NCBI RefSeq assembly: GCF_002327105.1
Contig: NZ_CP023406.1
Location: 1,612,001-1,676,000, forward strand
Length of the DNA stretch: 64,000 bases
Direction of reading: 5' to 3'
Source: Luteimonas chenhongjianii
GTDB taxonomy: Bacteria > Pseudomonadota > Gammaproteobacteria > Xanthomonadales > Xanthomonadaceae
Every line of letters starts with the position of its first letter. The stretch's first letter is position 1. The notes beneath the pieces were generated by a model. It searched no databases, was not told where the DNA came from, and saw only the letters and a list, made by a program, of their open reading frames with translations. This document shows, one piece after another, positions 20,262 through 29,721 of this stretch. Both the position numbers and the translations under genes were made by a program.

Positions 20262-21163
20262 GTCCAGTCCGGGTCGGCTGTGAAGTCGATGGTCAGCCAG
20301 GACCGGTCAGGCCGCGTTCCCAGCCGCGTGGCGATGTCGTTACGCAGCCGGTCCACATCGCTGATGCTGCCAAGCAGCGCGTCTGGGCCGGTCAGCACGT
20401 GGATCTCGATGAACTTCATGCGGCCGATCTTGGCTACGCGGCTGGTGAAACCGCGGAAGCCATGCTCGGCGACGAACTGCTGCATCGTTGCCTGGACTTG
20501 CTCGTCAAGGTCATCCGGCGCGACCTGCAGCACCTCGCGCGTTGCCCGCCACGCCGCGAGCAGCGGCAGCGGCAGCGAGACGAGACCGATCAGCGCCAGC
20601 ACCAGTGGGTCGAGATAGGGCACCCAGTGCGCATGCGGCCCATTGCGCAGCGCCACGGCCAGGATGAAGGAGACAACCACGGCCATGCTCACAAGCCCAG
20701 CGAGCAGCCAGGCGCGGGCATCCAGCGCCAGCAGCCCGGAGTGCAGGCGTTTGGCATGGCGTCCCATCCATACCGCCATGGCCAGATCGACGACGCTCAG
20801 CACGCTCGCCCACACCAGGCCATACCCGACCCGGGTGACGTGTCCGCCGGTGGTGAGGCCAATGATCGCGTTGGAGAGCGCGTAGACGCAGGCCAGGGTC
20901 AGGATCGCGCCCCCGATCGCTTCGACCAACGGCTCGAGGTGCCAGAAGCCGTACTGGAAGCGCGGGCTCTGTTCGTTGCCCAGAAGCTTCAGTACCTGCA
21001 GTGCGGCCACGGTGAGGGCCACGTCCACCAGGCAATAGATGCCGTCGAACAGGATCGCCGGCGAGTGCGCGAGCATGCCACCCGACAATCCGATGGCCGC
21101 GACCAGGACGGTCATGCCAAGCGAGATCTTGAGCGCGCGCTGTTCCTGCTGGGTCCCGGTCAT
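20258..21163 (-). CDS. CDF-fold transporter, copy 2 (divergent metal site)
   Basis: The paralogue of the gene at 17509: the same 301 residues with no gaps. It shows FDGIYCLVDVALT, FQYGFWHLEPLVEAIGG, WASVLSVVDLAMAVWMGRHA, LALDARAWLLAGLVS and the cytoplasmic KFIEIHVLTGPD. As in copy 1, only one of the four canonical site-A metal ligands (the Asp of SLVD/CLVD) is kept. It follows the intact decarboxylase by 119 bp and overlaps the next antiporter by ATGA. A GC-rich inverted repeat (CGCCCTCCC at 21231-21239 with GGGAGGGCG at 21256-21264) sits in the spacer and could attenuate readthrough. Confidence 0.85.
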   Translation of the reverse strand: MTGTQQEQRALKISLGMTVLVAAIGLSGGMLAHSPAILFDGIYCLVDVALTVAALQVLKLLGNEQSPRFQYGFWHLEPLVEAIGGAILTLACVYALSNAIIGLTTGGHVTRVGYGLVWASVLSVVDLAMAVWMGRHAKRLHSGLLALDARAWLLAGLVSMAVVVSFILAVALRNGPHAHWVPYLDPLVLALIGLVSLPLPLLAAWRATREVLQVAPDDLDEQVQATMQQFVAEHGFRGFTSRVAKIGRMKFIEIHVLTGPDALLGSISDVDRLRNDIATRLGTRPDRSWLTIDFTADPDWT

Positions 21164-21282
21164 CGGTGTGGCCTGTCATGCACGCATCCGCGCGGGCGCC
21201 CGGGGCGGGACGCTCGCGGGCATCGTCTGCCGCCCTCCCTGTCGGCGGCGCCGGCGGGAGGGCGGGCAAGGCCCCGCACGAG

Positions 21283-23571
21283 CTAGACCTTCAGTACTTC
21301 CACCGTATAGCTCGCCTGGCCATCGCTGTCTTCGATGATCAAGCCGTGCACGTCGGACTCGAAGCCGGGGAAGCGTTCGTTCTGCGCACGCGCAATGTGC
21401 AGCGACTGGATGATCGGATCATCGGGCTTGCCGAAGCGCTCGCCCGGCATGATCGTGGGAATGCCCGGCGGATAGGGCACGAGCATGGTTCCCGCCACCC
21501 GCCCGCTGACCTCGTCGATGTCGACGCGCTCGATCTCGCCGCGCACCAGGTGGTTGTAGGCGTCCGCAGGCGTCATCACCGGCTCGGGCAGATCGGTGTA
21601 CATGTCCTTCATCACCACGGGTACCTTGAATTCCCGGTTGAACTCGTGGAGCGCATGACACAGATCGCGCAGGCCCCACTTGGAATAGGTGGCCGGGTAC
21701 GCTTCCACCAGCCCCGGCAGCGCGCGCGTCAGCGGAGCGTTGGAGTCGTAGGCCTCCTTGAACGCGAGCAGCTCGGTGACCAGGGTGCTCCACTTGCCCT
21801 TGGTGATGCCCATCGAGAACAGGAACAGCACCGAGTAGAGGTTGGTCTTCTCGACCGTGATGCCCCTGTGCCACAGATACTTGCTGAGAATCGCGGCCGG
21901 GATGCCGAGTTCGCCCATGTCTCCGCCCATGGTCAAGCCTGGCGTGAGCAGGGTGACCTTGACCGGGTCGATGAGCACGTACTCGCTGGCGAGCTTGTCG
22001 AAGCCGTGCCAGTAATCGCCCGAACCCAGGTACCAGTCCTTTCTTTCGGCGACCTTCGGCGCATGGGTGTCGCCGCCCTCGAGGTTGCGCTCGACCTTGT
22101 CCGGCTGCCAGACCTTGAACCACCAGTCGTCGCTGCCGAGGTCCTGTCCGACGTGCAGCATCGCGATGCGGAAGGTGACGGCCTCGTCGTGCATTTCCTG
22201 CACCAGCGATCTGCCCGCGTCGCCTTCCATCATCCGGGAGGCAATGTCACAGGAGGCGATGATTCCGTAAAGCGGGCTGGTGGACGTATGCATCATGAAC
22301 GATTCGTTGAACCGATCCGCGTCCAGCAAACGCGTCGCCGCATTGCGCACGTGGATCATCGACGCCTGCGAGAAGGCCGCCAGCAGTTTGTGGGTCGACT
22401 GCGTAGTGAAGATGATCGCGTCCTGCTCCCGCGGCTTGCCCTTGGCCATCCCGTAATGGTTCTCGTAGAACGGATGGAAGGCGGCGTAGCCGTACCACGC
22501 CTCGTCGAAGTGCAGGTAATCGGCCGCAGTGCCGAGCATGTCGGCGATCTTCTCGGCGTTGTAGCAGAGTCCATCGTAGGTGGAGTTGGTGACCACTGCG
22601 ATCTTTGGTTTGGTCCCCGGCTTGGTGCTCTTGCTGGCCAGCGGATTGGCCGCGATCGCCTTCTGCAGGGAGTCTTCCGAGAACTGGTCCAGGCTGATCG
22701 GGCCGATGATGCCGTGTGCGTTGCGGCTTGGCCGGAAGTAGACCGGGACGCCACCGGTCATGATCAGCGCGTGCAACAGCGATTTGTGGCAGTTGCGGTC
22801 GACGAACACCAGGTCGCCGCGCGCGACAGTGCCGTGCCAGACGATCTTGTTGGCGGTGGACGTGCCATTGGTGACGAAGAAGGTGTGGTCGGCGCCGAAG
22901 TTGCGCGCGGCCTCGTGCTCGGCATCGCGGATCGGGCCGGTGTGGTCGAGCAGCGAGCCCAGCTCGGGCACCGAAACCGAGAGGTCGCTGCGCAGCGTGT
23001 TCTCGCCGTAGAACTGGTGCAGGGCCCTGCCGACGGGCGATTTGGTGAAAGCGACGCCCCCGGCATGGCCCGGCGTGTGCCAGGAGTAGTTCGAGGTGCC
23101 GGCATGATGCACCAATGCCTTGAAGAACGGCGGCAGCAGCTGCTCCATGTAGTCATCGGCCGCGCGCATGACCTGGCGGGCGATGAAGGCCTTGGTGTCC
23201 TCGAACAGGAAGATGTAGCCGTGCATGTACTTGAGCAGTTCGCTCGGCACCTTCTCGATCGTGCGGCGCTCGCCGTACAGGAACACCGGTAGCCCGGCGC
23301 GCCGCTGCGCCTGTTCGCGCAGCAGCGCAAGCAGCTTCAGGAACTGATCGTCCCCCTCTTCGGTGCCGTCTATCGAGATCAGCACCGCCGACGCGGCCAC
23401 ATAGGTGCGTGCGGCGGCGTGCACATCTTCGATGGTCAGGCCGGCCAGGACGCGCTGGGCGTTCGCACGGAACTCGTCCGCCAGTTCCCGGATCAGGATG
23501 CCGCCAATGCGCGGGGAGTCGTAGTCGTCGTCGATGATGACGATCGGATAGTCGAGGGAATGGAAGTACAT
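21283..23571 (-). CDS. Inducible-type arginine/lysine/ornithine decarboxylase (PLP)
   Basis: A 762-residue fold-type I PLP decarboxylase of the AdiA/CadA/SpeF family. The enzyme consumes a cytoplasmic proton and releases CO2 plus an amine. An N-terminal wing domain opens VIIDDDYDS. Core motifs are SWHTPGHAGGVAFTKSP, ENTLRSDLS, VDRNCHKSLLHAL and LHFDEAWYGYAAFHP. The PLP-binding lysine is in STHKLLAAFSQASMIHV. The C-terminal end is LVPYPPGIPTIMPGE...YTVEVLKV. VTNSTYDGLCYNAEKI and LHFDEAWYGYA favour arginine (AdiA-like), whereas STHKLLAAFSQASMIHV and WQPDKVE are CadA-like, so the substrate is unproven. It lies 28 bp after the antiporter gene, with AAGGA before the ATG. Confidence 0.92.
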   Translation of the reverse strand: MYFHSLDYPIVIIDDDYDSPRIGGILIRELADEFRANAQRVLAGLTIEDVHAAARTYVAASAVLISIDGTEEGDDQFLKLLALLREQAQRRAGLPVFLYGERRTIEKVPSELLKYMHGYIFLFEDTKAFIARQVMRAADDYMEQLLPPFFKALVHHAGTSNYSWHTPGHAGGVAFTKSPVGRALHQFYGENTLRSDLSVSVPELGSLLDHTGPIRDAEHEAARNFGADHTFFVTNGTSTANKIVWHGTVARGDLVFVDRNCHKSLLHALIMTGGVPVYFRPSRNAHGIIGPISLDQFSEDSLQKAIAANPLASKSTKPGTKPKIAVVTNSTYDGLCYNAEKIADMLGTAADYLHFDEAWYGYAAFHPFYENHYGMAKGKPREQDAIIFTTQSTHKLLAAFSQASMIHVRNAATRLLDADRFNESFMMHTSTSPLYGIIASCDIASRMMEGDAGRSLVQEMHDEAVTFRIAMLHVGQDLGSDDWWFKVWQPDKVERNLEGGDTHAPKVAERKDWYLGSGDYWHGFDKLASEYVLIDPVKVTLLTPGLTMGGDMGELGIPAAILSKYLWHRGITVEKTNLYSVLFLFSMGITKGKWSTLVTELLAFKEAYDSNAPLTRALPGLVEAYPATYSKWGLRDLCHALHEFNREFKVPVVMKDMYTDLPEPVMTPADAYNHLVRGEIERVDIDEVSGRVAGTMLVPYPPGIPTIMPGERFGKPDDPIIQSLHIARAQNERFPGFESDVHGLIIEDSDGQASYTVEVLKV

Positions 23572-23599
23572 ATCGATGTCCTTGTCCGCGACGGCGAAC

Positions 23600-25006
23600 T
23601 CAGTTGGTCGAGGGGCGTGAGGGAGTGGTCGCGCTGGTTGGGGCGGGTGCAGGCGCTCGTGCCGCCGGCGCCGGCTGCAGTGCCGGACTGGAGGCGGCTA
23701 GGCGGGCCTGGCGCCGCTCGGCGGCGAAGAAGGGGTAAAACACCGTAATAAACAGGACGAACAGAAAGCCGTACTTGACGACGTCGCCCGCCGAGCCATA
23801 GACGGCCCAGAGGCAATAGATGACGGTGGTGCTTGTCATCCACCAGTAGAGACCGGTGTGGGCAGTCGTGTGCGTACGTTCGACTTCGAAGTAGCAGGCC
23901 ACGCAGGAATAGATGTAGGGCAGCAATGTCAGGATCACGGCCGCTGACGTGATGGTGTTGAACTGATCGGTAGCGGTCTTCGAACCTGCCGTGACCAGAA
24001 CCGCGATGGTCATCAGGATGGCAACGATATAAACGCCCTTGACCGGTACGTCGTCCTTGTTTGCCTTCTTGAACACTGCTGGGAACAGGCCGTCGTCCGC
24101 TGCCGCCTTGGCGCTCTGCGCGGTAATCAGGATCCAGCCGCCCAGGGAGCCCGCGGCGCCGATGAAGGCGCAGATACTGACCAGGCCGCCGGCCCAGCCG
24201 CCGAATGCATCCGCCGCAGCAAGGGCGAACGGTGCATCGGAGAGCTGCAGCTTTCCATTCGGCACGATGCCCATGATCACCGCGGAGCTTGCGATGTAGC
24301 AGACTGCTGCGATGAACACTCCGCCGAGCGTGGCGCGCGCAACGTTCCTCTCGGGATTCTCCACAACGGCGGCGGTCACGGAGGCCGATTCCACGCCGAT
24401 GAATGCCCACAGCGTGAGCGCGGCAGCGCTGGAAATCGCGCTGAAGTCGGATTTGCCGGAGACGTTATAGGCACTGGTGAACGTGTTCGGGTCGAAATAG
24501 AACCACCCGAAGATCGCGATTCCAAGAATTGGCACGAGGGCAAAACTCGTCGTTACTGTCTGCACGCGCGTGACGAAGCGAGGCCCGATCACATTGGCGA
24601 AGGTGAACGCCCAAGTCAGTGCCAGCACAGCGATGCAGCGCGGCAGCGGGTGGGACAGTACGGGAAAGAAGTAGCTGAAATAGCCTACGGCCGCGATCGG
24701 GATCGCGACGTTGCCGATCCAGTTGGCGAACCAGTAGATGGTGTTGGTCTGGAAGCCCATGTACGGGCCGAGCCAGTCGCGCGCATACGCATAGGGGCCG
24801 CCTGCCTTTGGGGCAATTTGCCCGAGTTTGGCGAAGACGAAGGCCAGCAGCAGCGAGCCCGCAGTGGTGATCAGCCATCCCCAGATGGAGGCCGAACCGA
24901 TCGCGGCCAGACTGGAAGGCAGCAGGAAAACCCCCGAGCCCATCATGTTGCCGGCCACCAGGAATGTGGCACCGATCAAGCTGATCTTTTTGCCGTTAGT
25001 CGCCAT
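23600..25006 (-). CDS. AdiC-type amino acid-amine antiporter, copy 2
   Basis: A 468-residue APC transporter very like E. coli AdiC: GNMMGSGVFLLPSSLA in TM1, AGGPYAYARDWLGP, GPRFVTRVQT, TLWAFIGVESASVTAAVVEN with the gate Glu, and LGGWILITAQSAKAAADDGL with the conserved Trp. The C-terminus has an extra Ala/Pro-rich cytoplasmic tail of about 40 residues, which AdiC lacks. The ATG at 25006 is preceded by AAGGAG at ideal spacing, so a start seven codons earlier (25027) is unlikely. It lies between the porin and the decarboxylase, 28 bp before the latter. It probably imports the substrate and exports the product of that enzyme. Confidence 0.9.
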   Translation of the reverse strand: MATNGKKISLIGATFLVAGNMMGSGVFLLPSSLAAIGSASIWGWLITTAGSLLLAFVFAKLGQIAPKAGGPYAYARDWLGPYMGFQTNTIYWFANWIGNVAIPIAAVGYFSYFFPVLSHPLPRCIAVLALTWAFTFANVIGPRFVTRVQTVTTSFALVPILGIAIFGWFYFDPNTFTSAYNVSGKSDFSAISSAAALTLWAFIGVESASVTAAVVENPERNVARATLGGVFIAAVCYIASSAVIMGIVPNGKLQLSDAPFALAAADAFGGWAGGLVSICAFIGAAGSLGGWILITAQSAKAAADDGLFPAVFKKANKDDVPVKGVYIVAILMTIAVLVTAGSKTATDQFNTITSAAVILTLLPYIYSCVACYFEVERTHTTAHTGLYWWMTSTTVIYCLWAVYGSAGDVVKYGFLFVLFITVFYPFFAAERRQARLAASSPALQPAPAARAPAPAPTSATTPSRPSTN

Positions 25007-25117
25007 GAGATTCTCCTTGTGCCGCAATCGCCTGGTTTGCTGGGGGAAGGCGTTGCCTGGACCCGGTCGCGCCGGTTCCGGGGTCCCTGGGGTCGTTGGA
25101 GCTTTGTTTGCTGCGTA

Positions 25118-26551
25118 TTACTTGACGAAGCTGTATTGCAGGCTGCCCTGCAGACGCATCACGTCGGCATCCCGCCCGTCCTGCAGCAGCAGCTGCCCGA
25201 ACAGGAGTTCCACGCCCATCGTCCAGGACGGCGCGGGGCTCCACAGCAGGTTGAGTGCCCCATAGCGGCTGCGCTTGAAAGCGTCGCCCGCCAACACGTC
25301 GTTCTTGTTGCTCAGGTTCAACTGGCCGAACACGAGGTTGGAGCTCCAGTCCTGGTTCCAGTTATGGGTGTAGCCGAAGAACCCGCCGTAGGAAGTCAGC
25401 AGTTCCAGATCGCCGTCGGGCCCGATCGCGGCGTCGTAGCCGGAACCGCCGATGTCGGTCGTGTAGCGGGCGATGCCCTTGCCGGCGACCATGCCGAACA
25501 CCCACAGATTGTTCTCGTTGGCGTTGATCGATCCACTCAGCTGCAGGCCGCCGCCGAGTACATCCTCGCCGAGCTCGTTGTCACCGTCGTAACCGACGCT
25601 CCTCGCCACGCCGCTGAGCTGCAGGTGGCCCCACCCGCGCTCCATGCGCGCGGCGAGCGTGACGTCGGGCAGCCGTTCGACCGCGATGTCGTCGCCGGTG
25701 AGGTTGTAGATCTGTGACTGCGGCGCTTCGGCGGCCAGGGTGAGGGTGTTTCCCTTGCCTATCGAGAAGATGTGGTGGATGCCGGCCACGAGCAGATAGG
25801 GCGCGGAGCCCGGCCCCTCGAAATCCAGGGTGTTGGGGAGCGAGTCGGCGTCCATGAAGGAGGAATACCCGTAGCCCGCGTAGGTGTTGCCCAGCTGCCC
25901 ATAGGCATGGCGCAGCCTGAATTCATAGCCGTCGCTGCTGCCGAAGAAGTCGTTCTCAAGGTAGAAGCGCAGGACGCCGCGTGTGGTCGGGCGGCGCGCC
26001 TCGATGCTGAAGCGCGTCTGCTTTGCGTGGATGTTGAAGTTGGGCGTGTCGCGATGCACGCCGTCGACCGGGAATTCGGAGGTGATGAACTGGTCGTCGT
26101 CGCCCGCCGGTCGGTTGGTGGCGATGGCATCGAGCTTGGCGTAGCCGCCAATGCGGATCATGGTCTCCGTGCCCGGGATTGCGATGAATCCCTTTAGATC
26201 CGGATCGGTCGGGGAAGCCAAGCTGTTCTCACGCGAGGCGGCGATCGAGGGATCGGAGACCGAGTCTCGGGGCGGCAGGATCGACGGCCCGCCTGCGGCA
26301 ATATTGGGTGTGCTCGCAGCGGCATTCGTGCCCTGGGGCGCCGGTGCAGTCTGCGCAGTGCTGGTGCGCGGCGGCGGGGTTCGACCCTGCGAGCGTTCCA
26401 GCGCATCAAGCCGTTGGTTCAGCGATTCGAGATGTTGTTCCGCGCGACGGACCTCGTCGCGAAGTGTTGTCACCGAGTCCTGGGACAGGGCCAGCCCGGG
26501 GGCGAGGCCGGAAGCCACCGCCAATGCGATCACCAAGGGTTGCCGATTCAT
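25118..26551 (-). CDS. DcaP-like trimeric outer-membrane porin
   Basis: A 477-residue secreted beta-barrel protein. The signal peptide is about residues 1-23 (…VASGLAPGLALSQ). A coiled-coil stretch follows (TTLRDEVRRAEQHLESLNQR, about 27-55), then a Pro/Thr/Ala-rich linker. The barrel begins near KGFIAIPGTETMIRIGGYAK and ends LQYSFVK. The N-terminal coiled coil plus IRIGGYAKLD is the DcaP-family pattern; these porins trimerise and pass small acids and other solutes. The ATG at 26551 has GGAG seven bases upstream. The GTG at 26557 is an alternative. It is 111 bp upstream of the antiporter gene and co-directional. Confidence 0.8.
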   Translation of the reverse strand: MNRQPLVIALAVASGLAPGLALSQDSVTTLRDEVRRAEQHLESLNQRLDALERSQGRTPPPRTSTAQTAPAPQGTNAAASTPNIAAGGPSILPPRDSVSDPSIAASRENSLASPTDPDLKGFIAIPGTETMIRIGGYAKLDAIATNRPAGDDDQFITSEFPVDGVHRDTPNFNIHAKQTRFSIEARRPTTRGVLRFYLENDFFGSSDGYEFRLRHAYGQLGNTYAGYGYSSFMDADSLPNTLDFEGPGSAPYLLVAGIHHIFSIGKGNTLTLAAEAPQSQIYNLTGDDIAVERLPDVTLAARMERGWGHLQLSGVARSVGYDGDNELGEDVLGGGLQLSGSINANENNLWVFGMVAGKGIARYTTDIGGSGYDAAIGPDGDLELLTSYGGFFGYTHNWNQDWSSNLVFGQLNLSNKNDVLAGDAFKRSRYGALNLLWSPAPSWTMGVELLFGQLLLQDGRDADVMRLQGSLQYSFVK

Positions 26552-26996
26552 CGCCACACTCCAGTGGAGAAAGTACAGACCGCGAATGTCTATTCAGCGG
26601 CAGTAATAAACGGCGTCGGCGCCGGTACGCGGCAGAGGACAGGTGCAAAACTGTGCGAATGCCGATGATGGGTATGTGAGCGGAATATGTCCGAATCGTT
26701 CGAGCCGATTTGCGCTGCTTTTCGCGTGCGGCGAAGAGGAGGCTTGCGTGGTGACACGCGAGATAACCGGGCGTGGGTTAATCCCTACCCGATGCCCATG
26801 TGGCCGGCCATCGTATCGGCGGCGCACGGCCCACATACGGGGGCGTCCGGAGTGTGTTAGCGTCCGCGCAAGGCAGTCAGAACGTCGTGCCGGACCCGTC
26901 CCCCCACATTGGTCCAGCACTTCCGTCATCTCCCGGGATGACGGCGTCTGCGTCGAGGTTTGAAGTCGCAACGACAATCACAGCAGGGGGACACCA
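26552..26996. other. Divergent intergenic region (porin / TonB receptor)
   Basis: 445 bp between divergent genes, with noticeably lower GC near 26580-26720 than its neighbours. It must hold both promoters. I could not find convincing -35/-10 pairs. A palindrome at 26923-26944 is listed separately. The small open frames here (for example 26643-26963) lack motifs or ribosome-binding sites. Confidence 0.5.
26923..26944. promoter_or_regulatory. Palindrome upstream of TonB receptor (possible operator)
   Basis: A perfect 8-bp inverted repeat, CCGTCATC / GATGACGG, with a TCCCGG spacer lies 52 bp before the receptor start codon. There is no T tract, so an operator or leader hairpin is more likely than a terminator. 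The binding protein is unknown. Confidence 0.4.
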
Positions 26997-29593
26997 ATGG
27001 TCTCAGGCCATCCACAACGCCACGCGCTCGCAACCGCCATCTTTTTCGCCATGCTCGCTGGGGCCGCGCCGCCCGCGACTGCCCAGTCGCAGCCAAGCGA
27101 GAGGGTGCCTGGCCAGGAGCAGCCCACCACGCTCTCGGGGGTGACCGTCACTGCGCAGAAGCGCGAAGAGGCGTTGCAGGACGTTCCCATCGTCATCAAT
27201 GTCCTGCCAGAGCAACTGCTGCAGGACACAGGCGTGCGCGACATCAAGGACATGCAGGTTCTGGTGCCCGGCCTCACGGTCACCAGCACCCAGTCCGCCG
27301 CGCAGACCACGGCTCGCATCCGGGGCATCGGCACGGTCGGCGACAATCCGGGCCTGGAATCGTCGGTCGGAATCGTCATCGACGGGGTCTACCGCTCGCG
27401 CAACAGCGTGGGGTTCGGTGACCTGGGCGAAATGGAGCGCGTCGAGGTGCTCAAGGGGCCGCAGGGCACAGTGTTCGGCAAGAACACCTCGGCCGGTGTC
27501 ATCAACGTCATCACCCGCCGGCCGAGCTACACCCAGGCGGCCGAGGGCGAAGTCACGGTCGGCAACTACGGCCTGGTCGGAGTTTCGGGTTCGTACAACG
27601 ACGCGATCGGAGACAACGCCGCGTTCCGCATCTTCGCCACCAAACGCAAGCGTGACGGCGTGGACGAGGTCGAGACCGCCGGTGGTCCGCGGCGGGAAAC
27701 CGACGACGGCGACCAGAACTACCACTCCCTGCGCGGCCAGCTGCTGCTCGAGCCCACGTCGAACCTCAACATCAACTTCATCGCCGACTACACCAGTCGC
27801 GAGGAGAACTGCTGCGTTTCGTTGACCACGCACCGCGGTCCTACGGCGGCGATCATCGATGCGCTGACTCCGGGGGGCAGGGCATCATCCCGGTGCCGGA
27901 TCTCGACCGTCGCCTGGCCTATGCCAACCGCTCCACCGAGCAGGACCTCAAGGACAAGGGCATCTCGGTCGAAGTGAACTGGACCACGCCCTGGGCCAAC
28001 GAGGCGCTGCTGACCTCGATCACCGCATTCCGCGACTGGAAGGCGATCACCGGCATCGACTTCGACTACAGCGGCGCGGACATCATGTATCGCCCGGCGC
28101 AGGAGGATTATTCGCTTGCGCAGTTCGAGAACTTCAGCCAGGAATTCCGCCTCACCGGGACCAGCGATCGCCTCGACTGGATGGTCGGGATGTTCTATTC
28201 GGACGAGGATCTGACCCGCAACGATTCCTACTTCATGGGCCCGGCCTACGAGCCGTACCTGTCGACGCTGGTCGGCAGCCAGGTGCTCGGCGCGATGGCT
28301 GCGCAGCTGGCGCCGCTCGGCCTGACGGTCAATACCGCGAATCCGGCGACCTTCCTGTCGCAGGTGACCGGGCGCCCGTTCGGCACCAACTACACCGGCA
28401 TCGGCGCCCACGACGTGTATTCGCAGAACGCGAAGAGCGCGGCGATCTTCACCAACAACACCTTCCACGTGACCGACGCGCTGGATGTGACCGTGGGCCT
28501 GCGTTACACCCGCGAGAAAAAGTCCCTGCAGGCGGATTTCAGCAACCCCAACGGCAGCACCGCGTGTGGTGCCGTGCTCGGCAATCCGGCGGCACGCGTC
28601 GGCGGGGCGCTGGCCCAGCGCATCAACGGCTTCGCCAGCCTGCCGGCGGCCCTGCAGCAGCAGTTGCTGGGGCAGCTGGTGCCGGCGATCGCGCCACAGG
28701 TCACCGCCAACATGTGCCTGCCGTGGGCCAATGCGCTGCATGACGGACGCAGCACCCGGCAGGAACGGACGGAGAAGGAATGGTCGGGCACGGTCAAGGT
28801 GGCCTACGACTTCGCCGATGACATCATGGGCTACGTGTCCGCGGCGCGCGGCTACAAATCCGGTGGCTTCAATCTGGATCGCGTGCAGGGAGCGACCGCG
28901 GCCGACCCCCGCCCGTGGATGCCGCTGACCGACGACACCTCGTTCCCGGGCGAGTTTGTCGACAGCTACGAGCTGGGACTCAAGACCACCTGGGCGGACG
29001 GCAATCTGCTGCTCAACGCGGCGCTGTTCCACCAGGAGTACGAGGACTTCCAGCTCAACAGCTTCCTGGGTACGGCGTTCGTCGTCCGTTCGATTCCCAA
29101 GGTCACCTCGCAGGGCGTGGAGGCCGAAGTGATGTGGCAACCGGCGATCAGCGGCCTGATGCTGCAGAGCGGCTTCACCTATGCGAAGACCGAGTACGGC
29201 GATGACCTGCTGCCCGATCCGGATCTGGTGAGGTTGCCGGGCAACCAGATGAGCTTCGCGCCCAGATGGTCGGGCAACGTGTCGGCCACCTACGAGTGGG
29301 ACATCGGCGAACGCCTGCTCGGGCGCTTCAACATCGGCGCCAAATACATGTCCGAGTACAACACCGGCTCGGACCTGGATCTGGAGAAGCTGCAGGACGC
29401 CTACACCCTGCTCAATGCCCGGATCGGTTTCGGCCGTCAGGACAAGCGCTGGATGGTGGAGTTCTGGGGCCAGAATCTCACCGACGAAACCTACAAGCAG
29501 GTCGGCATCGATGCGCCGATCCAGGCCGGTTCCTGGAACGCGTATCTGGGGGCGCCCCGCACCTACGGCATGACGCTGCGCATGCGCTACTGA
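26997..29593 (+). pseudogene. TonB-dependent receptor interrupted by a one-base frameshift
   Basis: Two overlapping frames together encode a complete receptor. The first has a signal peptide (residues 1-30), TonB box-like TLSGVTVTAQKRE, and the plug domain VLPEQLLQDTGVRDIKDMQV with SVGIVIDGVYRSR, MERVEVLKGPQGTVFGKNTS and GVINVITRRPS. It runs to SLTTHRGPTAAIIDALTPGG. The second frame resumes GIIPVPDLDRRLAYANRS and ends with barrel signature GAPRTYGMTLRMRY. The break is at a run of six G (27872-27877). One added G restores a single 865-residue frame. Ribosome-binding site AGGGGG precedes the ATG. It may be a real mutation, a slipped-strand switch or a sequencing error. Ligand is unknown. Confidence 0.9.
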
Positions 29594-29617
29594 CTGCGCA
29601 TCGAAGAGGCAAGGACA

Positions 29618-29646
29618 GGGCGGGCCGGCAACGGTCCGCCCTTTTC
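29618..29646 (+). terminator. Rho-independent terminator after the TonB receptor
   Basis: A 10-bp stem, GGGCGGGCCG / CGGTCCGCCC, with one G-T pair and a GCAA loop, is followed by CTTTTCC. It starts 24 bp after the receptor stop codon. Confidence 0.8.
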
Positions 29647-29721
29647 CATGGGCGCGATGACGGCGCGCGCCCGCGCCCACGATGCGGTACAACGACATGC
29701 CCCCCACCGGCCCCCGTCCGT

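Noticed and set aside
21231..21264. GC-rich inverted repeat between the decarboxylase and CDF genes as a terminator
   Set aside because: It lacks a T tract on the minus strand and lies 3' of the CDF start, so I list it only within the CDF entry as a possible attenuator.
27788..29707. 639-residue frame antisense to the TonB receptor
   Set aside because: Composition is Arg/His/Gly-rich without a family signature; the receptor on the + strand is clear.
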